DNA of 64,000 nucleotides. Origin: Natronorubrum thiooxidans. GTDB taxonomy: Archaea; Halobacteriota; Halobacteria; Halobacteriales; Natrialbaceae. The DNA is taken from assembly GCF_900156475.1 (NCBI RefSeq), contig NZ_FTNR01000016.1, forward strand, positions 1 through 64,000. The letters run 5' to 3'. The notes below the pieces were generated by a model. That model ran no database searches. It was not told the DNA's origin and saw only the letters and a list, made by a program, of their open reading frames with translations. This document shows, one piece after another, positions 1-9,700 of the stretch (position 1 is its first letter; the number at the start of each line of letters is the position of its first letter). Position numbers and translations under genes: made by a program.

Positions 1-56
1 TCGAGCGTCTTGCGATCTTCGTCGCTGAGCTCAACAATGTACTTCTTCGCTCCCAT
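1..56 (-). CDS. IS630-like transposase, N-terminal fragment cut by the window edge
   Basis: The reverse strand has an ATG at 56 and reads MGAKKYIVELSDEDRKTL before leaving the window. This resembles the first residues of IS630-family transposases, which begin with a short Lys-rich stretch followed by a helix-turn-helix. Only 18 residues are visible, so the family call is tentative. It lies head to head with a TnpB gene that lacks its 5' part, which suggests this element landed in and truncated that gene. Confidence 0.45.
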   Translation of the reverse strand, partial: MGAKKYIVELSDEDRKTL

Positions 57-100
57 TTGGTAAGAGACGCGCTCAGAGAAGATACGTTAGACGTTCACTG

Positions 101-973
101 TTGAAGCTACACTTAGAGGTGGGTCGGGCAGAGGTTGTGTATCGAGAGGGCGTGTACTACCTACACGTCCCGATACGACACCCCATCACAATCGACACCG
201 CAAACGAAGCGGAGTCAATTATCGCCATCGACATCAACGAACGCAACATCACCACCACCGTTCTTGACAGGGAGTCGAGTGAGACACTCGCACAGCTCAC
301 GCTTGATTACGGCCAAGTCAAGCAGAATCGCCAGCGATACTACGACATTAAACGTCGCTGTCAAGAACACGACAAACACAGTGAGGTTCACCGAATCGGG
401 AACCACGTGGAGAACTTTACTGAGTGGACGCTACACCGACTCAGCAAAGTCATCGAACACTACGTCCAATGGTTCCCAAACCCTGTCGTGGTGTTCGAAT
501 CGCTCGAAGGCATTCGCAACGACATCGACTATGGCACGTATATGAACCGCAGGTTGCATAAGCTGCCGTTCCACGAGTTCGAACGCCAGGTCACGTACAA
601 AGCTCACCGGCACGGTGCTCCAGTTGAGCATGTCGAGTCTGAGTATAACTCACAGCGTTGCTCGATGTGTGGCGAGAAAGGCCTTCGTAACGGTGGGAGG
701 TTCACGTGTCAGAACGATGTGTGTGCTCTCGAGCAAGATCATAGTGATCGGAATGCGTCGGTGAATGCTGCGGTGCGATGGATTGCGAAAACAGAGACTG
801 GCGATGACAGTCATAGCAGTGCGGATAACTACCGGCCTCGCAAAACCCCGCCTCAAGTACGGGTGCGCCGGGTCGGGTCGGGACGCCACAGCACCACCTC
901 TTGTGGTGCGGTGGATGTAAACCGTCCAACCTCATCCCGTTCCATCGCGGAACAGGGAGTGCTTCACAGCTAA
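101..973 (+). pseudogene. TnpB (IS200/IS605 type), 5'-truncated
   Basis: TnpB is the RNA-guided nuclease of IS200/IS605 elements. The 290 residues keep the RuvC-like core (IIAIDINERN near residue 42, VVVFESLEGI near 130, DHSDRNASVNAA near 213) and a four-cysteine zinc ribbon (CSMCG, then CQNDVC). Haloarchaeal TnpB is usually about 400-430 residues, with over 150 before the first catalytic Asp; here only about 40 remain, so the N-terminal domain is gone. The TTG start at 101 is simply the first possible start after the break. The likely cause is the IS630-like element at the left edge. It is probably inactive as a nuclease. Confidence 0.8.
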
Positions 974-993
974 ACTTGAGGGAATTACAAAAG

Positions 994-1015
994 CCGCGGG
1001 CCACCGCGCCCGCGG
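994..1015 (+). repeat. Right-end hairpin of the truncated TnpB element
   Basis: CCGCGGGC and GCCCGCGG form a perfect 8-bp stem with a 6-nt loop, 20 bp after the tnpB stop. Subterminal hairpins of this kind mark IS200/IS605 right ends and the 3' part of the omega RNA. The sequence from here to about 1260 holds nothing else I can recognise. Confidence 0.55.
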
Positions 1016-1260
1016 TCGTTTACGTTTGCCAAAGACACTGGACACAGTGGGGTGGGTGTGTCCCTCGTTTTCTTCCACTAAATTCCAGTATCGCATTATT
1101 CATTTCCATTGGGTTCTACGATCGATGGCCAGATGAACGTACGGCCGTATTCCCCTCTTTTGACCTCACCGTCTTTTTTTGATTTCTTTCAATCGGTGAC
1201 GGGCGGTGTTTCGATGGCAGTCAGTTTCCTCGGCAACGCATGGTCATGAGTACAACAACT

Positions 1261-1322
1261 TTGTGTCCCCCAAAGGGGTGGGGACTCGAACAGAGTCTGC
1301 CGCAGCAACCCATGAGACAAAG
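1261..1322 (+). repeat. 62-bp conserved element, copy A
   Basis: This stretch matches the reverse strand of 62310-62377, including an exact TTTGTCTCATGGGTTGCTGC core when read on the minus strand. Here it overlaps the start of the small gene at 1278. The flanks of the two copies differ, so it is a short conserved module and not part of a large duplication. Confidence 0.6.
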
Positions 1323-1493
1323 GAACTCAACGCGACCAAAGACCGTGTCGGCGAACTCCAAGCACGCGAACTCGAGAAGGGCGCGCATCTCCTCGAGGAG
1401 CACATCGACGAGAGCGAGATCGATGTCGTGGATGGCCGCCTCGAACGCATTCGCAAAGACGACGGTGAGCGCTACTTTCGACTCTTAGGGTGA
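1278..1493 (+). CDS. Small charged helical protein, function unknown
   Basis: 71 residues, rich in Glu, Asp, Arg and Lys, with heptad-like spacing (DRVGELQARELEKGAHLLEE and later DGRLERIRKDDGERYF) that suggests a helical or coiled-coil protein. I chose the GTG at 1278 because upstream of it the frame is not protein-like. A different frame through the conserved element starts with ATG at 1246 and also looks translatable, so a one-base frameshift in an older, longer gene is possible. No domain recognised. Confidence 0.45.
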   Translation: MGTRTESAAATHETKELNATKDRVGELQARELEKGAHLLEEHIDESEIDVVDGRLERIRKDDGERYFRLLG

Positions 1494-1628
1494 ACAGACG
1501 AAACGTACTCTCCGTCTCTCTGGATACTGCTTCACTCTCTGAAAGAACAGACGAAACGTACTCTCTATCTTCTTCTATTATTTGTTACTTAGTCGAAAAT
1601 TCTGTTGTAACGGACGAACTGTACTCTC
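1492..1628 (+). repeat. Three direct copies of a 21-bp repeat
   Basis: GAACAGACGAAACGTACTCT occurs at 1492 and 1545, and a diverged form TAACGGACGAACTGTACTCT at 1608. Spacing is 53 and 63 bp. The first copy overlaps the stop codon of the preceding small gene. Role unknown. The rest of the gap to 1949 shows no gene. Confidence 0.7.
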
Positions 1629-1949
1629 TCTGGACCTCACTTGGATATTGAAATTCCAAAGGGACTCATAACGGATCGCCAGTAGCGTCGTCTCGCCATC
1701 CTGTCGTCAACGTTGCAGCACCCAGTGATTGATCCTTAGGACAGACGCTTCGATCCCCGGTGAGATGACAGGCTCGAATGGAGAAAGCGCTGGGCACAGC
1801 TGACGTCCACGGTTAGCCACCGTCTATTTTCAGTTTCACCGTGGTTGGATCGCCTATATGTGCATCCAAATACTATTCTGCTTGTAGAGGGAGTACCCAC
1901 ATCATCCCTGTCACAGTCACACGCTCCCTCCCTATCACCTTCATCAACC

Positions 1950-2102
1950 ATGTCCGCGACGAACCCTCCGTCTCTCGGTACGTGTCCGTTCTGCCAGGCC
2001 GAGATCACGACTCTCAACGTGATCCTTGAGTATGAGACAGATATGGGACCGGCCGTATACGCTGAGTGCCCAGAGTGTCTCGACGTTGTAAACCCGGAGT
2101 GA
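1950..2102 (+). CDS. Small zinc-finger protein
   Basis: 50 residues with two CxxC knuckles: CPFCQAEI near residue 11 and CPECLDVVNPE at the C terminus. Between them is LEYETDMGPAVYAE, a pattern I associate with small haloarchaeal zinc-ribbon proteins of unknown function. The ATG at 1950 is chosen because the longer upstream frame is Ser/Pro-rich and not protein-like. The stop is 7 bp before the next zinc protein, so it is probably the first gene of a three-gene operon. Confidence 0.7.
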   Translation: MSATNPPSLGTCPFCQAEITTLNVILEYETDMGPAVYAECPECLDVVNPE

Positions 2103-2109
2103 TCTACGT

Positions 2110-2262
2110 ATGGTATTTGAAGGTGTGGATCGGTTGAAGGACTTGGTGAACCGGCCAGAAGTCGTGTACGAGTGCCGGCGCTGTGGCACCACTGTCGACA
2201 GCAATACTGAGACCTGTCCTGCCTGCGGTGCAGACGCGATCATCCAATATCAGATATCCTGA
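2110..2262 (+). CDS. Small zinc-ribbon protein
   Basis: 50 residues. A rubredoxin-like zinc ribbon fills the C-terminal half: YECRRCGTTVDSNTETCPAC carries two CxxC pairs 13 residues apart. The N terminus (MVFEGVDRLKDLVNRPE) is helical. It starts 7 bp after the previous stop and ends 3 bp before the next start, so the three are almost certainly co-transcribed. Haloarchaea carry many such micro-proteins, probably in nucleic-acid or protein binding; no specific role can be given. Confidence 0.75.
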   Translation: MVFEGVDRLKDLVNRPEVVYECRRCGTTVDSNTETCPACGADAIIQYQIS

Positions 2263-2265
2263 CCG

Positions 2266-2493
2266 ATGAACGCAGAATATGGTCCGGTCCTGGACATTGT
2301 AGCGGAGAACCCGGGGACCACCCTCGAGGAAATTACGGAGCTGGAAGCTGATCACGGCGTCATTGACACGGATATCCCGGATGTCCTCTCAGTGGCGGTC
2401 AGCAACGACGATCTTCTCGAGTTTGACGACCGGTACTGGGTGATGCGGAAAGGCAAGTACAGGTTCCACCGGTACGATCATCCGGAAACCTAA
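2266..2493 (+). CDS. Small winged-helix-like protein
   Basis: 75 residues, third gene of the 1950-2493 cluster. The order of helices and the final strand pair (VLDIVAENPGTTLEEITELE, then VSNDDLLEFDDRYWVMRKGKY) fit a minimal winged helix: a first helix, a 'legitimate entry' helix, then a beta wing with aromatic residues. A regulatory role is an inference from fold and neighbours only. Confidence 0.6.
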   Translation: MNAEYGPVLDIVAENPGTTLEEITELEADHGVIDTDIPDVLSVAVSNDDLLEFDDRYWVMRKGKYRFHRYDHPET

Positions 2494-2564
2494 TTCATAG
2501 GGGTGTGACCATCTCTGTCCTATGCCTGTGCGATCTCCGATCTCATCACCTGTATATAAATCAG

Positions 2565-2933
2565 CTACCCGTCGCTGCGCCACTTGTGGCCGCATCGGGT
2601 GCAGCGGAACAGTCGTGTCTCCGGTTCGTCGGCCGATCGGGTTTGATGTAGCCGCCACTCGGCTTCGTTGTATCCACAACGGGGACAGATCTCGTTAATC
2701 GTCGGCAGGTACAGGGCATCCTCCGGGACGAATCGAGACGAATCCTGTTGCTGCGATGTGGTTGTCGTGAACTCGAAGTTGGTGTCGGTGGCGGGTTGTC
2801 CGCATCCTTGTCGGCATTGCCAGCCGTCATGACCGGGTAATCGGTAGCTGCCGCAGGTGCAGAACACCGGGCCGGTATCGGATGATGCGTTCTCGGGATG
2901 ATCACGGCGGATGTTTCGGGTCATCGGCACCAC
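2565..2933 (-). CDS. TFIIS/TFS-like zinc-ribbon transcription factor paralogue
   Basis: TFIIS-type proteins enter the RNA polymerase pore and promote transcript cleavage. The last 40 residues are a typical TFIIS C-terminal ribbon: CPRCGYNEAEWRLHQTRSAD, then EPET, then a CTRCGHKWRSDG end. The acidic pair in RSADEPET sits where the catalytic Asp-Glu of TFS sits. The N-terminal half has a second Cys-rich knot (FCTCGS, CRQGCG) and a Gln/Thr-rich linker. At 122 residues it is slightly longer than chromosomal TFS (about 105-110), so I read it as an accessory paralogue. An internal ATG at 2921 could be the real start. Confidence 0.8.
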   Translation of the reverse strand: MVPMTRNIRRDHPENASSDTGPVFCTCGSYRLPGHDGWQCRQGCGQPATDTNFEFTTTTSQQQDSSRFVPEDALYLPTINEICPRCGYNEAEWRLHQTRSADEPETRLFRCTRCGHKWRSDG

Positions 2934-3083
2934 AGACTACACAGCACATACCTAACATCTCATAAGATAATTTATACTTCTGGTGGTTCGCCGTGTCCGT
3001 GGTGGATCGCCGTCACCGTAGTCATCCGAATGTTCGGATAGCAGATTGAGGAGGAAGAAAAACGATTTCACCGTCTTGACCGA

Positions 3084-3812
3084 TCAGGCAAGTTCCTCGT
3101 CAAGAACGCGCTTGACCACCTTTGTTTTGGATTGCCTTTCAACCTCTTCTTCAAGGTTTTCAGATAGTTCGAAACAGTCACTGAGGGTTTTATCCGGGTC
3201 TTGTGCGATTTCGCCCCACCACTTGTCCTCGTCATCTGCTAGTATGAAGAGGAAGGTACGTACCCGGTCTTTTTCGGTCTCTTCATCGATGATCCGATTG
3301 TACTTGTAGATCTGGCCCAGCACCTTGTTTTTCGAGAGGTTCTCCGCGATCTTTGACTCGATTAGATAGCACTTGCCGGTCGGAGTGTGCTCGACGTACA
3401 GGTCGAACTTCGTTCGGGTGTGATCGTGGATACTGTGTTCCCGATACACCTTGTAGTCATCTCCGAACTCGTTGCGGAGCGCGCCATACATCTGCATCGA
3501 CACCAGACGTTCACGCGGCCGTTCATCACCACATATCGGCGTCTGTAACAACACATGCTTGATCCGGGTCTCCGGTAGATTCGGGCTTCCTCGGAGGACC
3601 TCGTTATGGATCTGTCGGACCAGCTGGTCAAACGAGATGTCGCCGTCCTCGACAGATGTCCGTGCGGAGTTACGGATTCGTTTGGAGAACTCTGTTTCTG
3701 CCTTTTCAGGTGACTGTACGTTACACCAGTCGCAGCGGCGGCGAATCGCCCGTAACTCGCTTTCATCCAGTGTATCGAGAACTCGGTACAGTCCGTGCCA
3801 TGGACTCGCCAT
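3084..3812 (-). CDS. Restriction-endonuclease-like (PD-(D/E)XK) protein
   Basis: 242 residues, not assigned to a named family. Around residues 136-153 it shows TKFDLYVEHTPTGKCYLIES followed by K, which is the D...(15 residues)...ExK spacing of the PD-(D/E)XK nuclease core, preceded by a predicted helix. The N terminus is basic and Cys-containing (RRRCDWCNVQS). The C terminus is a charged helix. It stands alone, convergent with nothing and without a methylase next to it. It could be a type-II-like or DNA-repair nuclease, or a solitary defence effector. Confidence 0.55.
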   Translation of the reverse strand: MASPWHGLYRVLDTLDESELRAIRRRCDWCNVQSPEKAETEFSKRIRNSARTSVEDGDISFDQLVRQIHNEVLRGSPNLPETRIKHVLLQTPICGDERPRERLVSMQMYGALRNEFGDDYKVYREHSIHDHTRTKFDLYVEHTPTGKCYLIESKIAENLSKNKVLGQIYKYNRIIDEETEKDRVRTFLFILADDEDKWWGEIAQDPDKTLSDCFELSENLEEEVERQSKTKVVKRVLDEELA

Positions 3813-3916
3813 ATAATTTTCGCGCTCACCGCAAAAATATAGCTCTGTGGGAATTATCGCAGTGCTGTCGTACGATTTCCTATCCTGCCCATTTCAAAGC
3901 TGAGAGAGGATAGAGT

Positions 3917-4225
3917 TTACTCGGAGAGGAGGTCTTCCACGTATTGTTGTTCCCAGTCACGACGGGCTTCGATCTCTCGAGTGCCACGACGGGTCACCGA
4001 GTACACGTTTGTGCGGCGGTCGGCCTCCCCTTTTTCGATTAATCCTTTGTCGACGAGCGTGTCGAGGTTCGGGTAGAGACGGCCGTGGTGGATCTCTTTC
4101 TCGTAGTAGTTCTCGAGTTCTTCCTTAATCGCTAGGCCGTGCGGCTCCTCCAGTCCAGCGGTAACGTATAGCAGGTCGCGCTGGAATCCGGTCAGATCGT
4201 ACATATCAGAACTCATGGCTATCAT
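3917..4225 (-). CDS. PadR-family transcriptional regulator
   Basis: 102 residues. The winged-helix pattern is clear: LTGFQRDLLYVTAGLEEPHG, GLAIKEELENYYEKEIHHGR, LYPNLDTLVDKGLIEKGEAD, then RRTNVYSVTRRGTREIEAR. The LYPNLDTLVDKGLI stretch is diagnostic of PadR. A second ATG at 4216 (MSSDMYD) is an equally good start. The gene has its own promoter region and is divergent from the gene at 4406, so it may control that gene or itself. In haloarchaea PadR proteins often sit on plasmids and in proviruses. Confidence 0.85.
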   Translation of the reverse strand: MIAMSSDMYDLTGFQRDLLYVTAGLEEPHGLAIKEELENYYEKEIHHGRLYPNLDTLVDKGLIEKGEADRRTNVYSVTRRGTREIEARRDWEQQYVEDLLSE

Positions 4226-4405
4226 CCGCTTAAGGGTAGTGATGAGTGAACAGGGTAGGAAAGAGAAGTCCAGATCAAGTGAGGGTACCGAGATTCTGTA
4301 ACGATCTTCCTACTCTTCCCTTGAATTCCCTTTAATTATGGATAGACAGGGAAACCAACGTAATAGTTATCCATATAGGAGATATTGACTGTAGTGGAGA
4401 CAATA

Positions 4406-5062
4406 ATGACGCAAACACCTGACGTCCCCGACGACCTTGATCCTGAACAGGTCAAGCAGTACGTGAAGAGCCTCCCAGAAGAGGAACGCGAAGAACTCCT
4501 GATGGAAGTCCAGACAGAGGATGTATATCCCGTTGTCAACTGGGCGCCGAATCCTGCAGCGGTTAAAGCCACGTTCAACTTCATCGCAGACAACGGCACG
4601 GTCACCTACGAGGAGCTGCGTCAGCACCTCGTTGATCTCGACTACGCTGATACCGATGAAGGAAAGTACAACTTCGGGATCGTCTCGATCGAAGACGACG
4701 ACCCCATCTTCAACACGACCGGTAGCCGGGAAGCTGACACCGAGATCTCATTGACACCGATCGGTGAGAATATCGCCAGCGTGTTCGACGAAAGCGAGAA
4801 TATTCGGCCTGTTGAGCGGGCATTGCTGTGCGGTCTCCAACCCTACGGCAGCGGGTTCACGTATCTGTCGCTGCTGGAGGAACACCGCGAAGATGGTATC
4901 CTCCGTCAGGATTTGGAAGACGCAATGGTGGACCAGTTCGGCGGGAAGGGTAAATACTTCACCGGCTATTTCACCTCTTGGTATGCGAAACTCGGATTGC
5001 TCGAGAAAGAGCGGGTCGGCCGGAAGAAGAAATTCCATCCGAACTTCCCCGAGGCCTGGTGA
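4406..5062 (+). CDS. Hypothetical protein with winged-helix-like C terminus
   Basis: 218 residues from ATG 4406 (a TTG at 4385 is also possible). The first 45 residues are a charged helical segment (DPEQVKQYVKSLPEEEREEL). Two later segments look like winged helices: FNFIADNGTVTYEELRQHLV near 60 and LEEHREDGILRQDLEDAMVD near 170, ending in a Lys-rich wing (KERVGRKKKFHPNFPEAW). It is divergent from the PadR gene and separated by an AT-rich stretch. No family recognised. A DNA-binding plasmid or viral protein is plausible. Confidence 0.65.
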   Translation: MTQTPDVPDDLDPEQVKQYVKSLPEEEREELLMEVQTEDVYPVVNWAPNPAAVKATFNFIADNGTVTYEELRQHLVDLDYADTDEGKYNFGIVSIEDDDPIFNTTGSREADTEISLTPIGENIASVFDESENIRPVERALLCGLQPYGSGFTYLSLLEEHREDGILRQDLEDAMVDQFGGKGKYFTGYFTSWYAKLGLLEKERVGRKKKFHPNFPEAW

Positions 5063-5405
5063 AGTTGGTCCGCTAGTAATCGCTGTCAGTTATCAGTTCT
5101 ATCTGCCACGGTCTGAACTGAGAGAGACATAAATTGAGGATTGAAGCACCACTAAGCGGTTGGATCCTATTTTTGAATCTAGATCGGATTATCAATAATC
5201 TCAATAGATCTCGGATGTGCCTCGAGTGGCGTCTGAGGGGAGTGGGACAGCTGGTCGCAGGTTCCGCGAGCCGTTCGGCGTGAGGCGTCGGGCTCACGAT
5301 CGTGGGTGAGGCCGACTGTCTCGAGAGGTCGTTCGGTGTGTGATTACACTCGGTGCGAGGGGTGATGTCCGGCACCCCGTCTGAGGCTGGCTCCCTCGAG
5401 AGGTC

Positions 5406-5424
5406 GTTAGTAGCAGCTACTAAC
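5406..5424. promoter_or_regulatory. Palindrome GTTAGTAG-CAG-CTACTAAC
   Basis: A perfect 8-bp inverted repeat with a 3-bp spacer, an operator-like dyad. An almost identical palindrome is at 22104-22124. No adjacent intact gene begins here. Confidence 0.4.
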
Positions 5425-5536
5425 AATCAAAAACTGTCACTTATTTTAGAATGGTTATAAACGAACTCGAAACCGACACGGAAGAGCTCGAGAAGACCGC
5501 GCTTGCCGACTTCGTCTGATGGCGCTGGTGAACCGT

Positions 5537-5707
5537 TAGACTGCGTCGGGTTGCAGTGTCTCGCTCTCTTCCTGAGATCGGCCAATCGGTTCGTTATCGA
5601 CGGATTCCTCAAGGTTGCAGTCACGACCGTTCCAAGATGACGCCTTAAGCGATGTACTCTCCGGCGGTTGGTCGCTGCCGTCTAGTGATTCACCAGAGCC
5701 TTATGTG
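5537..5707 (+). repeat. Direct repeat A flanking the AddAB-like region
   Basis: About 170 bp that align at roughly three in four positions with 13553-13725 in the same orientation. Best-conserved blocks are GATTCCTCAAGGTT and TCACCAGAGCCTTA-type ends around GTCTAGTG. The other copy lies just upstream of the AddB-like gene. The remainder of 5063-5828 shows no supported gene. Confidence 0.6.
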
Positions 5708-5828
5708 GTCAAGAGGTCCGATGCCACATCGATTACTCGCGAGACGAGTTTCTTTGCGTAGGTCTCACCCGTCTCAAACTCCTGGCGTCGAATCCAGTGT
5801 TTCAGATCCCTCGCTTTTACAGGGGAAT

Positions 5829-6098
5829 CTATCTGTCGCTTTTGTACGTCTTCCCCTCTATGTTATCTAACCATTCTTCGATTTCTGCCATTTCGAAGCC
5901 GGCGGATGTGACATATTCTATGTAAGTTCCACACTCCTCGCCTGCTCCGTAGTAGTCATAGAGTTCACGAGCTGTGTTCAAACAGACCTTTGCCATTAAA
6001 TCTGGATTTGCATCGTCCTGGATTCCTTTCACCATTAGTTTGTTGATTAGTATTACAAACTCTTCTTCGGCTGATTTCTCTTGATTTGTGTCTGCCAT
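5829..6098 (-). CDS. Small acidic hypothetical protein
   Basis: 89 residues, acidic and helical (EKSAEEEFVILINKLMVKGI, then NTARELYDYYGAGEECGTYI). No domain recognised. Third-position G/C is lower than in the neighbours, suggesting a more recent origin or viral source. The start at 6098 is followed by an asparagine/glutamine-rich tail typical of small soluble haloarchaeal proteins. Single gene, no clear operon partner. Confidence 0.6.
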   Translation of the reverse strand: MADTNQEKSAEEEFVILINKLMVKGIQDDANPDLMAKVCLNTARELYDYYGAGEECGTYIEYVTSAGFEMAEIEEWLDNIEGKTYKSDR

Positions 6099-6202
6099 GG
6101 TTTATTGCCGGCCGGATCCGGCATGACCGCTCATGCCTCGTCATCAGTTAATAAATCAACGACCTAATCAACTCGTCAGATTGACAAACGAGATATAAAA
6201 TG

Positions 6203-6262
6203 CATCGTCAACATAACTCCGAGTCCTCACGGCGAGGATAGGAGTAACAGCTGTGTGGTGGT
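6203..6262 (+). mobile_element. 3' remnant of a TnpB element
   Basis: CGTCAACATAACTCCGAGTC followed by CTCACGGCGAGGATAGGAGT matches the 3' part of the intact tnpB at 27300-27355 almost base for base. Nothing of the rest of the element remains. Confidence 0.7.
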
Positions 6263-6340
6263 TCGAGAGACGGAGTCTCTCGTCATCACGAAAATCGGAG
6301 ATTTTCGAACGATACAGCCTTCGACACGACCTGTTCTCTC

Positions 6341-6553
6341 GTGCGAAACGTCCCGCTTTCGCGGTCGGACAGTGCGTGGAAGTGTCGATGGGACCGGCAT
6401 CCGAACGCACACAACTCACGAGATCACTTCCATCCGCCACCAACCGCGATCCGCACTGACGCGAAGAATGCTCAGTGGCCGGATGACCATCTCGACGTGA
6501 GCCGCCTCGTTCTTGATCGGATCGAGGAGCGCATCGAGATGCTGTGGAAGTAG
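6341..6553 (+). pseudogene. C-terminal fragment of a haloarchaeal DUF6516-like protein
   Basis: The frame ends with CRWDRHPNAHNSRDHFHPPP and later DDHLDVSRLVLDRIEERIEM LWK (spacing mine). From memory, the WD(K/R)HPNPHNSREHFHPPP motif marks the C terminus of small haloarchaeal proteins paired with an HTH partner in toxin-antitoxin-like loci. The upstream part is missing, replaced by the TnpB remnant at 6203-6262, and the GTG at 6341 is only the first available start. Family name is from memory and not checked. 6554-6700 shows nothing further. Confidence 0.45.
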
Positions 6554-6700
6554 CAGTGATGTTTTGGATATCCCTCGGCGTTGACGAGACACTTCGGGCC
6601 ACGTTCGTACACCAGAAGTCAGAGATTCCTGGGGACGCTGTATCCTCTCCCTGCTCGCGCCTTCGGAACTCGCCGAAGAAGGGGATTTCAGCGTCTCGAT

Positions 6701-9700
6701 TCAGCTAACCAGCGATCGGAGTTCATCCTCGAGAGCTGTGATCTGCGACGGGTCCCAGTCGAACGATTCTGTCACACTACCGTCGGTGAATCGTAGCGTC
6801 GCGCGCACACTCCGAGACGAATCGTGCTGGAAGAGCGCCAGTGCATACGACAGCAGCTGCGGCCGATAATGGGCTGCAAGTTCCTCAGTGGGTGTCGCGG
6901 AAACGTCGTTTGTCTTGTAGTCGATGATATGATACCGGTCAGGTGTGACGAGAAGCCGGTCGATGTCACCAACGATCCTGTGCTTGTCGAGTCGAGCAAC
7001 AACGGAGTACTCGTCGTACGTATGCTCGATCTCTGCCGCCGCTTCGACATCGTCAACGAATGCGATCGCATCAGTTGCGTGGCTTTTCGCTGCCTCGATG
7101 TCAGCCTCAGTCGGCTCGTCGCCGGCTATTTGACTGATGCGCTCGATCGTCGCTTCCCAGTCGCTTCGTGGCGGCCGCAACTCCGCAAGACGATGGATGA
7201 CAGTCCCAAAGGTCGTCGGTTCCAACCCAGTAGCAGTCCGCTCAAAGGAATCGCGTGACGCTGGTCGCGCGACGGTGTCGCCGACGAGGGCCGTCGCAGA
7301 AACCCGCGTCCCAGACTCGCGTTCTGGCGGTGAAGGAAGCGTTATTTCGGGCAACGACGCGTCGGACGGAGGTTCATCACGCCACTCGACCGGACGTGGT
7401 GGTGACCGAACCGTGTAGGCTACGTCACCAATCTGTTCAGTTGTAGCTCCGGTCTCGAATGCGTGTACGAGTGTCTCCTCGCCATCCAATAGAAGCGGCT
7501 GCAACCAATCTCGCCATCGGTCTGCTTCGTCAAACGCGGCGGGCTCTGCAAGAGACACTGTCTCGTCCGCTGCCCCCAGTTCGATCTCGTGTGTCCCACA
7601 GAGCAGGAGATGATCACGTGTTCTGGTGCAAGCGACATAGAGGAGCCGTTTCGCCTCTGCTCGTTCTTGTGGCTGGGTGATGCGAGCAGCATACTCGTGG
7701 GCGGCAGTCTTCTCGACGGAGAACGCGTCGTCAGGGTCCGGTCCACCGACCGCAGGAATCGGTGGCGCCGCATCTGTATCATCGACGAGTTGAACGTACC
7801 CGTACTCGTCGATACTCCGCCCGAAGTTGAGCTTGCTACCGAGATCGGGGACTGTGACGATCGGGAACTCCAGTCCCTTCGCCGTATGGATCGTCATGAT
7901 TCGGACGCCGTCAGCGTCGCCGGGAACGTCTGCTTCACCCTCACGCGGATCCAATTTGGCCTGACGATCGATCCGGTGAAGGAGTTCGGCAGTTGTTTGA
8001 ACCCCACTCTCGCTCCACGTTCGCACCTGATCTCGAAACTTCTCGACGTTTGCGACGGCCTGTCGACCGCGCTCGTCGGCGCTTACACTTGCAAGATATC
8101 CAGTCTCGTTGATTACGCGCGAGAGCAGTCGATGCCACGGGAGGACGCCGTCCTCGCCGGGCGTCGAACACCCGCTGAGTGTTCGCCACGCCGTCAGCAA
8201 GTCGTACGCGTCTGCGAGCTGTGGGTCGTCTGTCTCCTCGAGAGCTTCCCAGACGGAATTGGCATCGGCGACCGCTGGTGCGAGTCGATCATCCGTGAAA
8301 CCGAATATCGGTGACCGAAGGACACCGTACAGCGAGACATCGTCAGTCGGGTCTCCAAGGGCACGGAATAGATTCGTTAGGGCCTGAATCTCAGGCGTGT
8401 CGTAGAATCCAGTACCACCAACGACCGTGTACGGAATGTCGTACTCCTCGAGGGCCCGTTGGTACCGATCCAGATGTGTGCGCCGCCGGAGGAGAATCGC
8501 CACGTCGTCGGGCGTCGCCGCCCGTTTCTCACCGTTGTCTTGGTCCTGTATCTGTGGCGGATCATCGAAAAGCTGGGTCAACCGTGCAGCGAGTGCCTGC
8601 GCTTCGGCTTCGATCGAGTGATCACGCGCTCCCTCAGCGACTGGATGCGCGTCGCCAAGCAGCGTTGCGGCCGTCTCGTCGTCGTCGGGAATGACCAGAT
8701 ATTCGACGTGTCCGTCAAGCCCCTGAACGTCATCGAGCCGGTCCCGTTCCATCGTGAGCTGCTGGGGGGTTGCTTCGAATGACTCGTGCGCCGCACCGGC
8801 CGGCTGGAAGAGGTACTCGAACACCTCGTTGCAAAAGGACAGTGGGTCGTCGAGCGTCCGGAAGTTCCCCGAGAGTTCAAGCGACGTCGGATGCACAGCG
8901 TCACTGTCAGGAACTTCGTCGAGTCCGAGTGCCGCGTTAGCCATCTGGAGTTCGTCACGTGCAGCACCGAAAGTGGTGACGTCTGCGCCACGGAACCCGT
9001 AGATGCTCTGTTTCTCGTCACCGACCAAGAACGCGTTCGTCGCAGTCCCGTCGTCAAGCCCAGTCAGCAGCTTGACCAGCTCCCATTGGCGCGGGTCGGT
9101 GTCTTGGAACTCATCGACCATCACCGACGAAAACGTGTCCTGTATCCGCTCCCGGACGTGATCGGTTTCGTCGAGGAATCTGATTGTCGTCTCGATTAGA
9201 TCAGTGAAATCGAGCGTCTCCCGGCGATGTTTCTCCTCCGTATAGTGCTCCAAGACGTCGTCGAAAACTCGGAGCAACGCGAACACGTAGGGTGCGCTGT
9301 TCTCCTCGAGGTCACCCGGCGTGGTCTCGACGTCGTCCTCGTATGGTTCGACGGCATCGATCACCGCGTCGACAGTGGTTTTCAGCTCATCGTAGACCGA
9401 TGCATGGTCACCCCACGCGTCACGATCGCCGACCACGTAGCCAGAACTGCTGTAGAGGCCACCGCGTTTCTTCTCACAGGCTTCATAGAGGTCGACCACG
9501 GCTTGCTGGCAGGCACGGGAATCAGTCGCCGCTGAAGTGTCCGGGAGCCGAGCAGCGACGTCGGTGAATGTCTTGAACGCCTGGAGGCCATCCTCGTCGC
9601 CCACACCGTGGTCAGCAGGGAGTCGACCCTGTAGCTCGCGGAGCTGTGCGAGCAGTCCGTTGTCGTAGAGCGTGGCTCGCGCCTCATCGGCATCGAGTTC

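Noticed and set aside
5427-5624. 65-codon minus-strand frame
   Set aside because: Lies across the direct repeat and shows no protein-like conservation; the aligned copy B has no equivalent frame.
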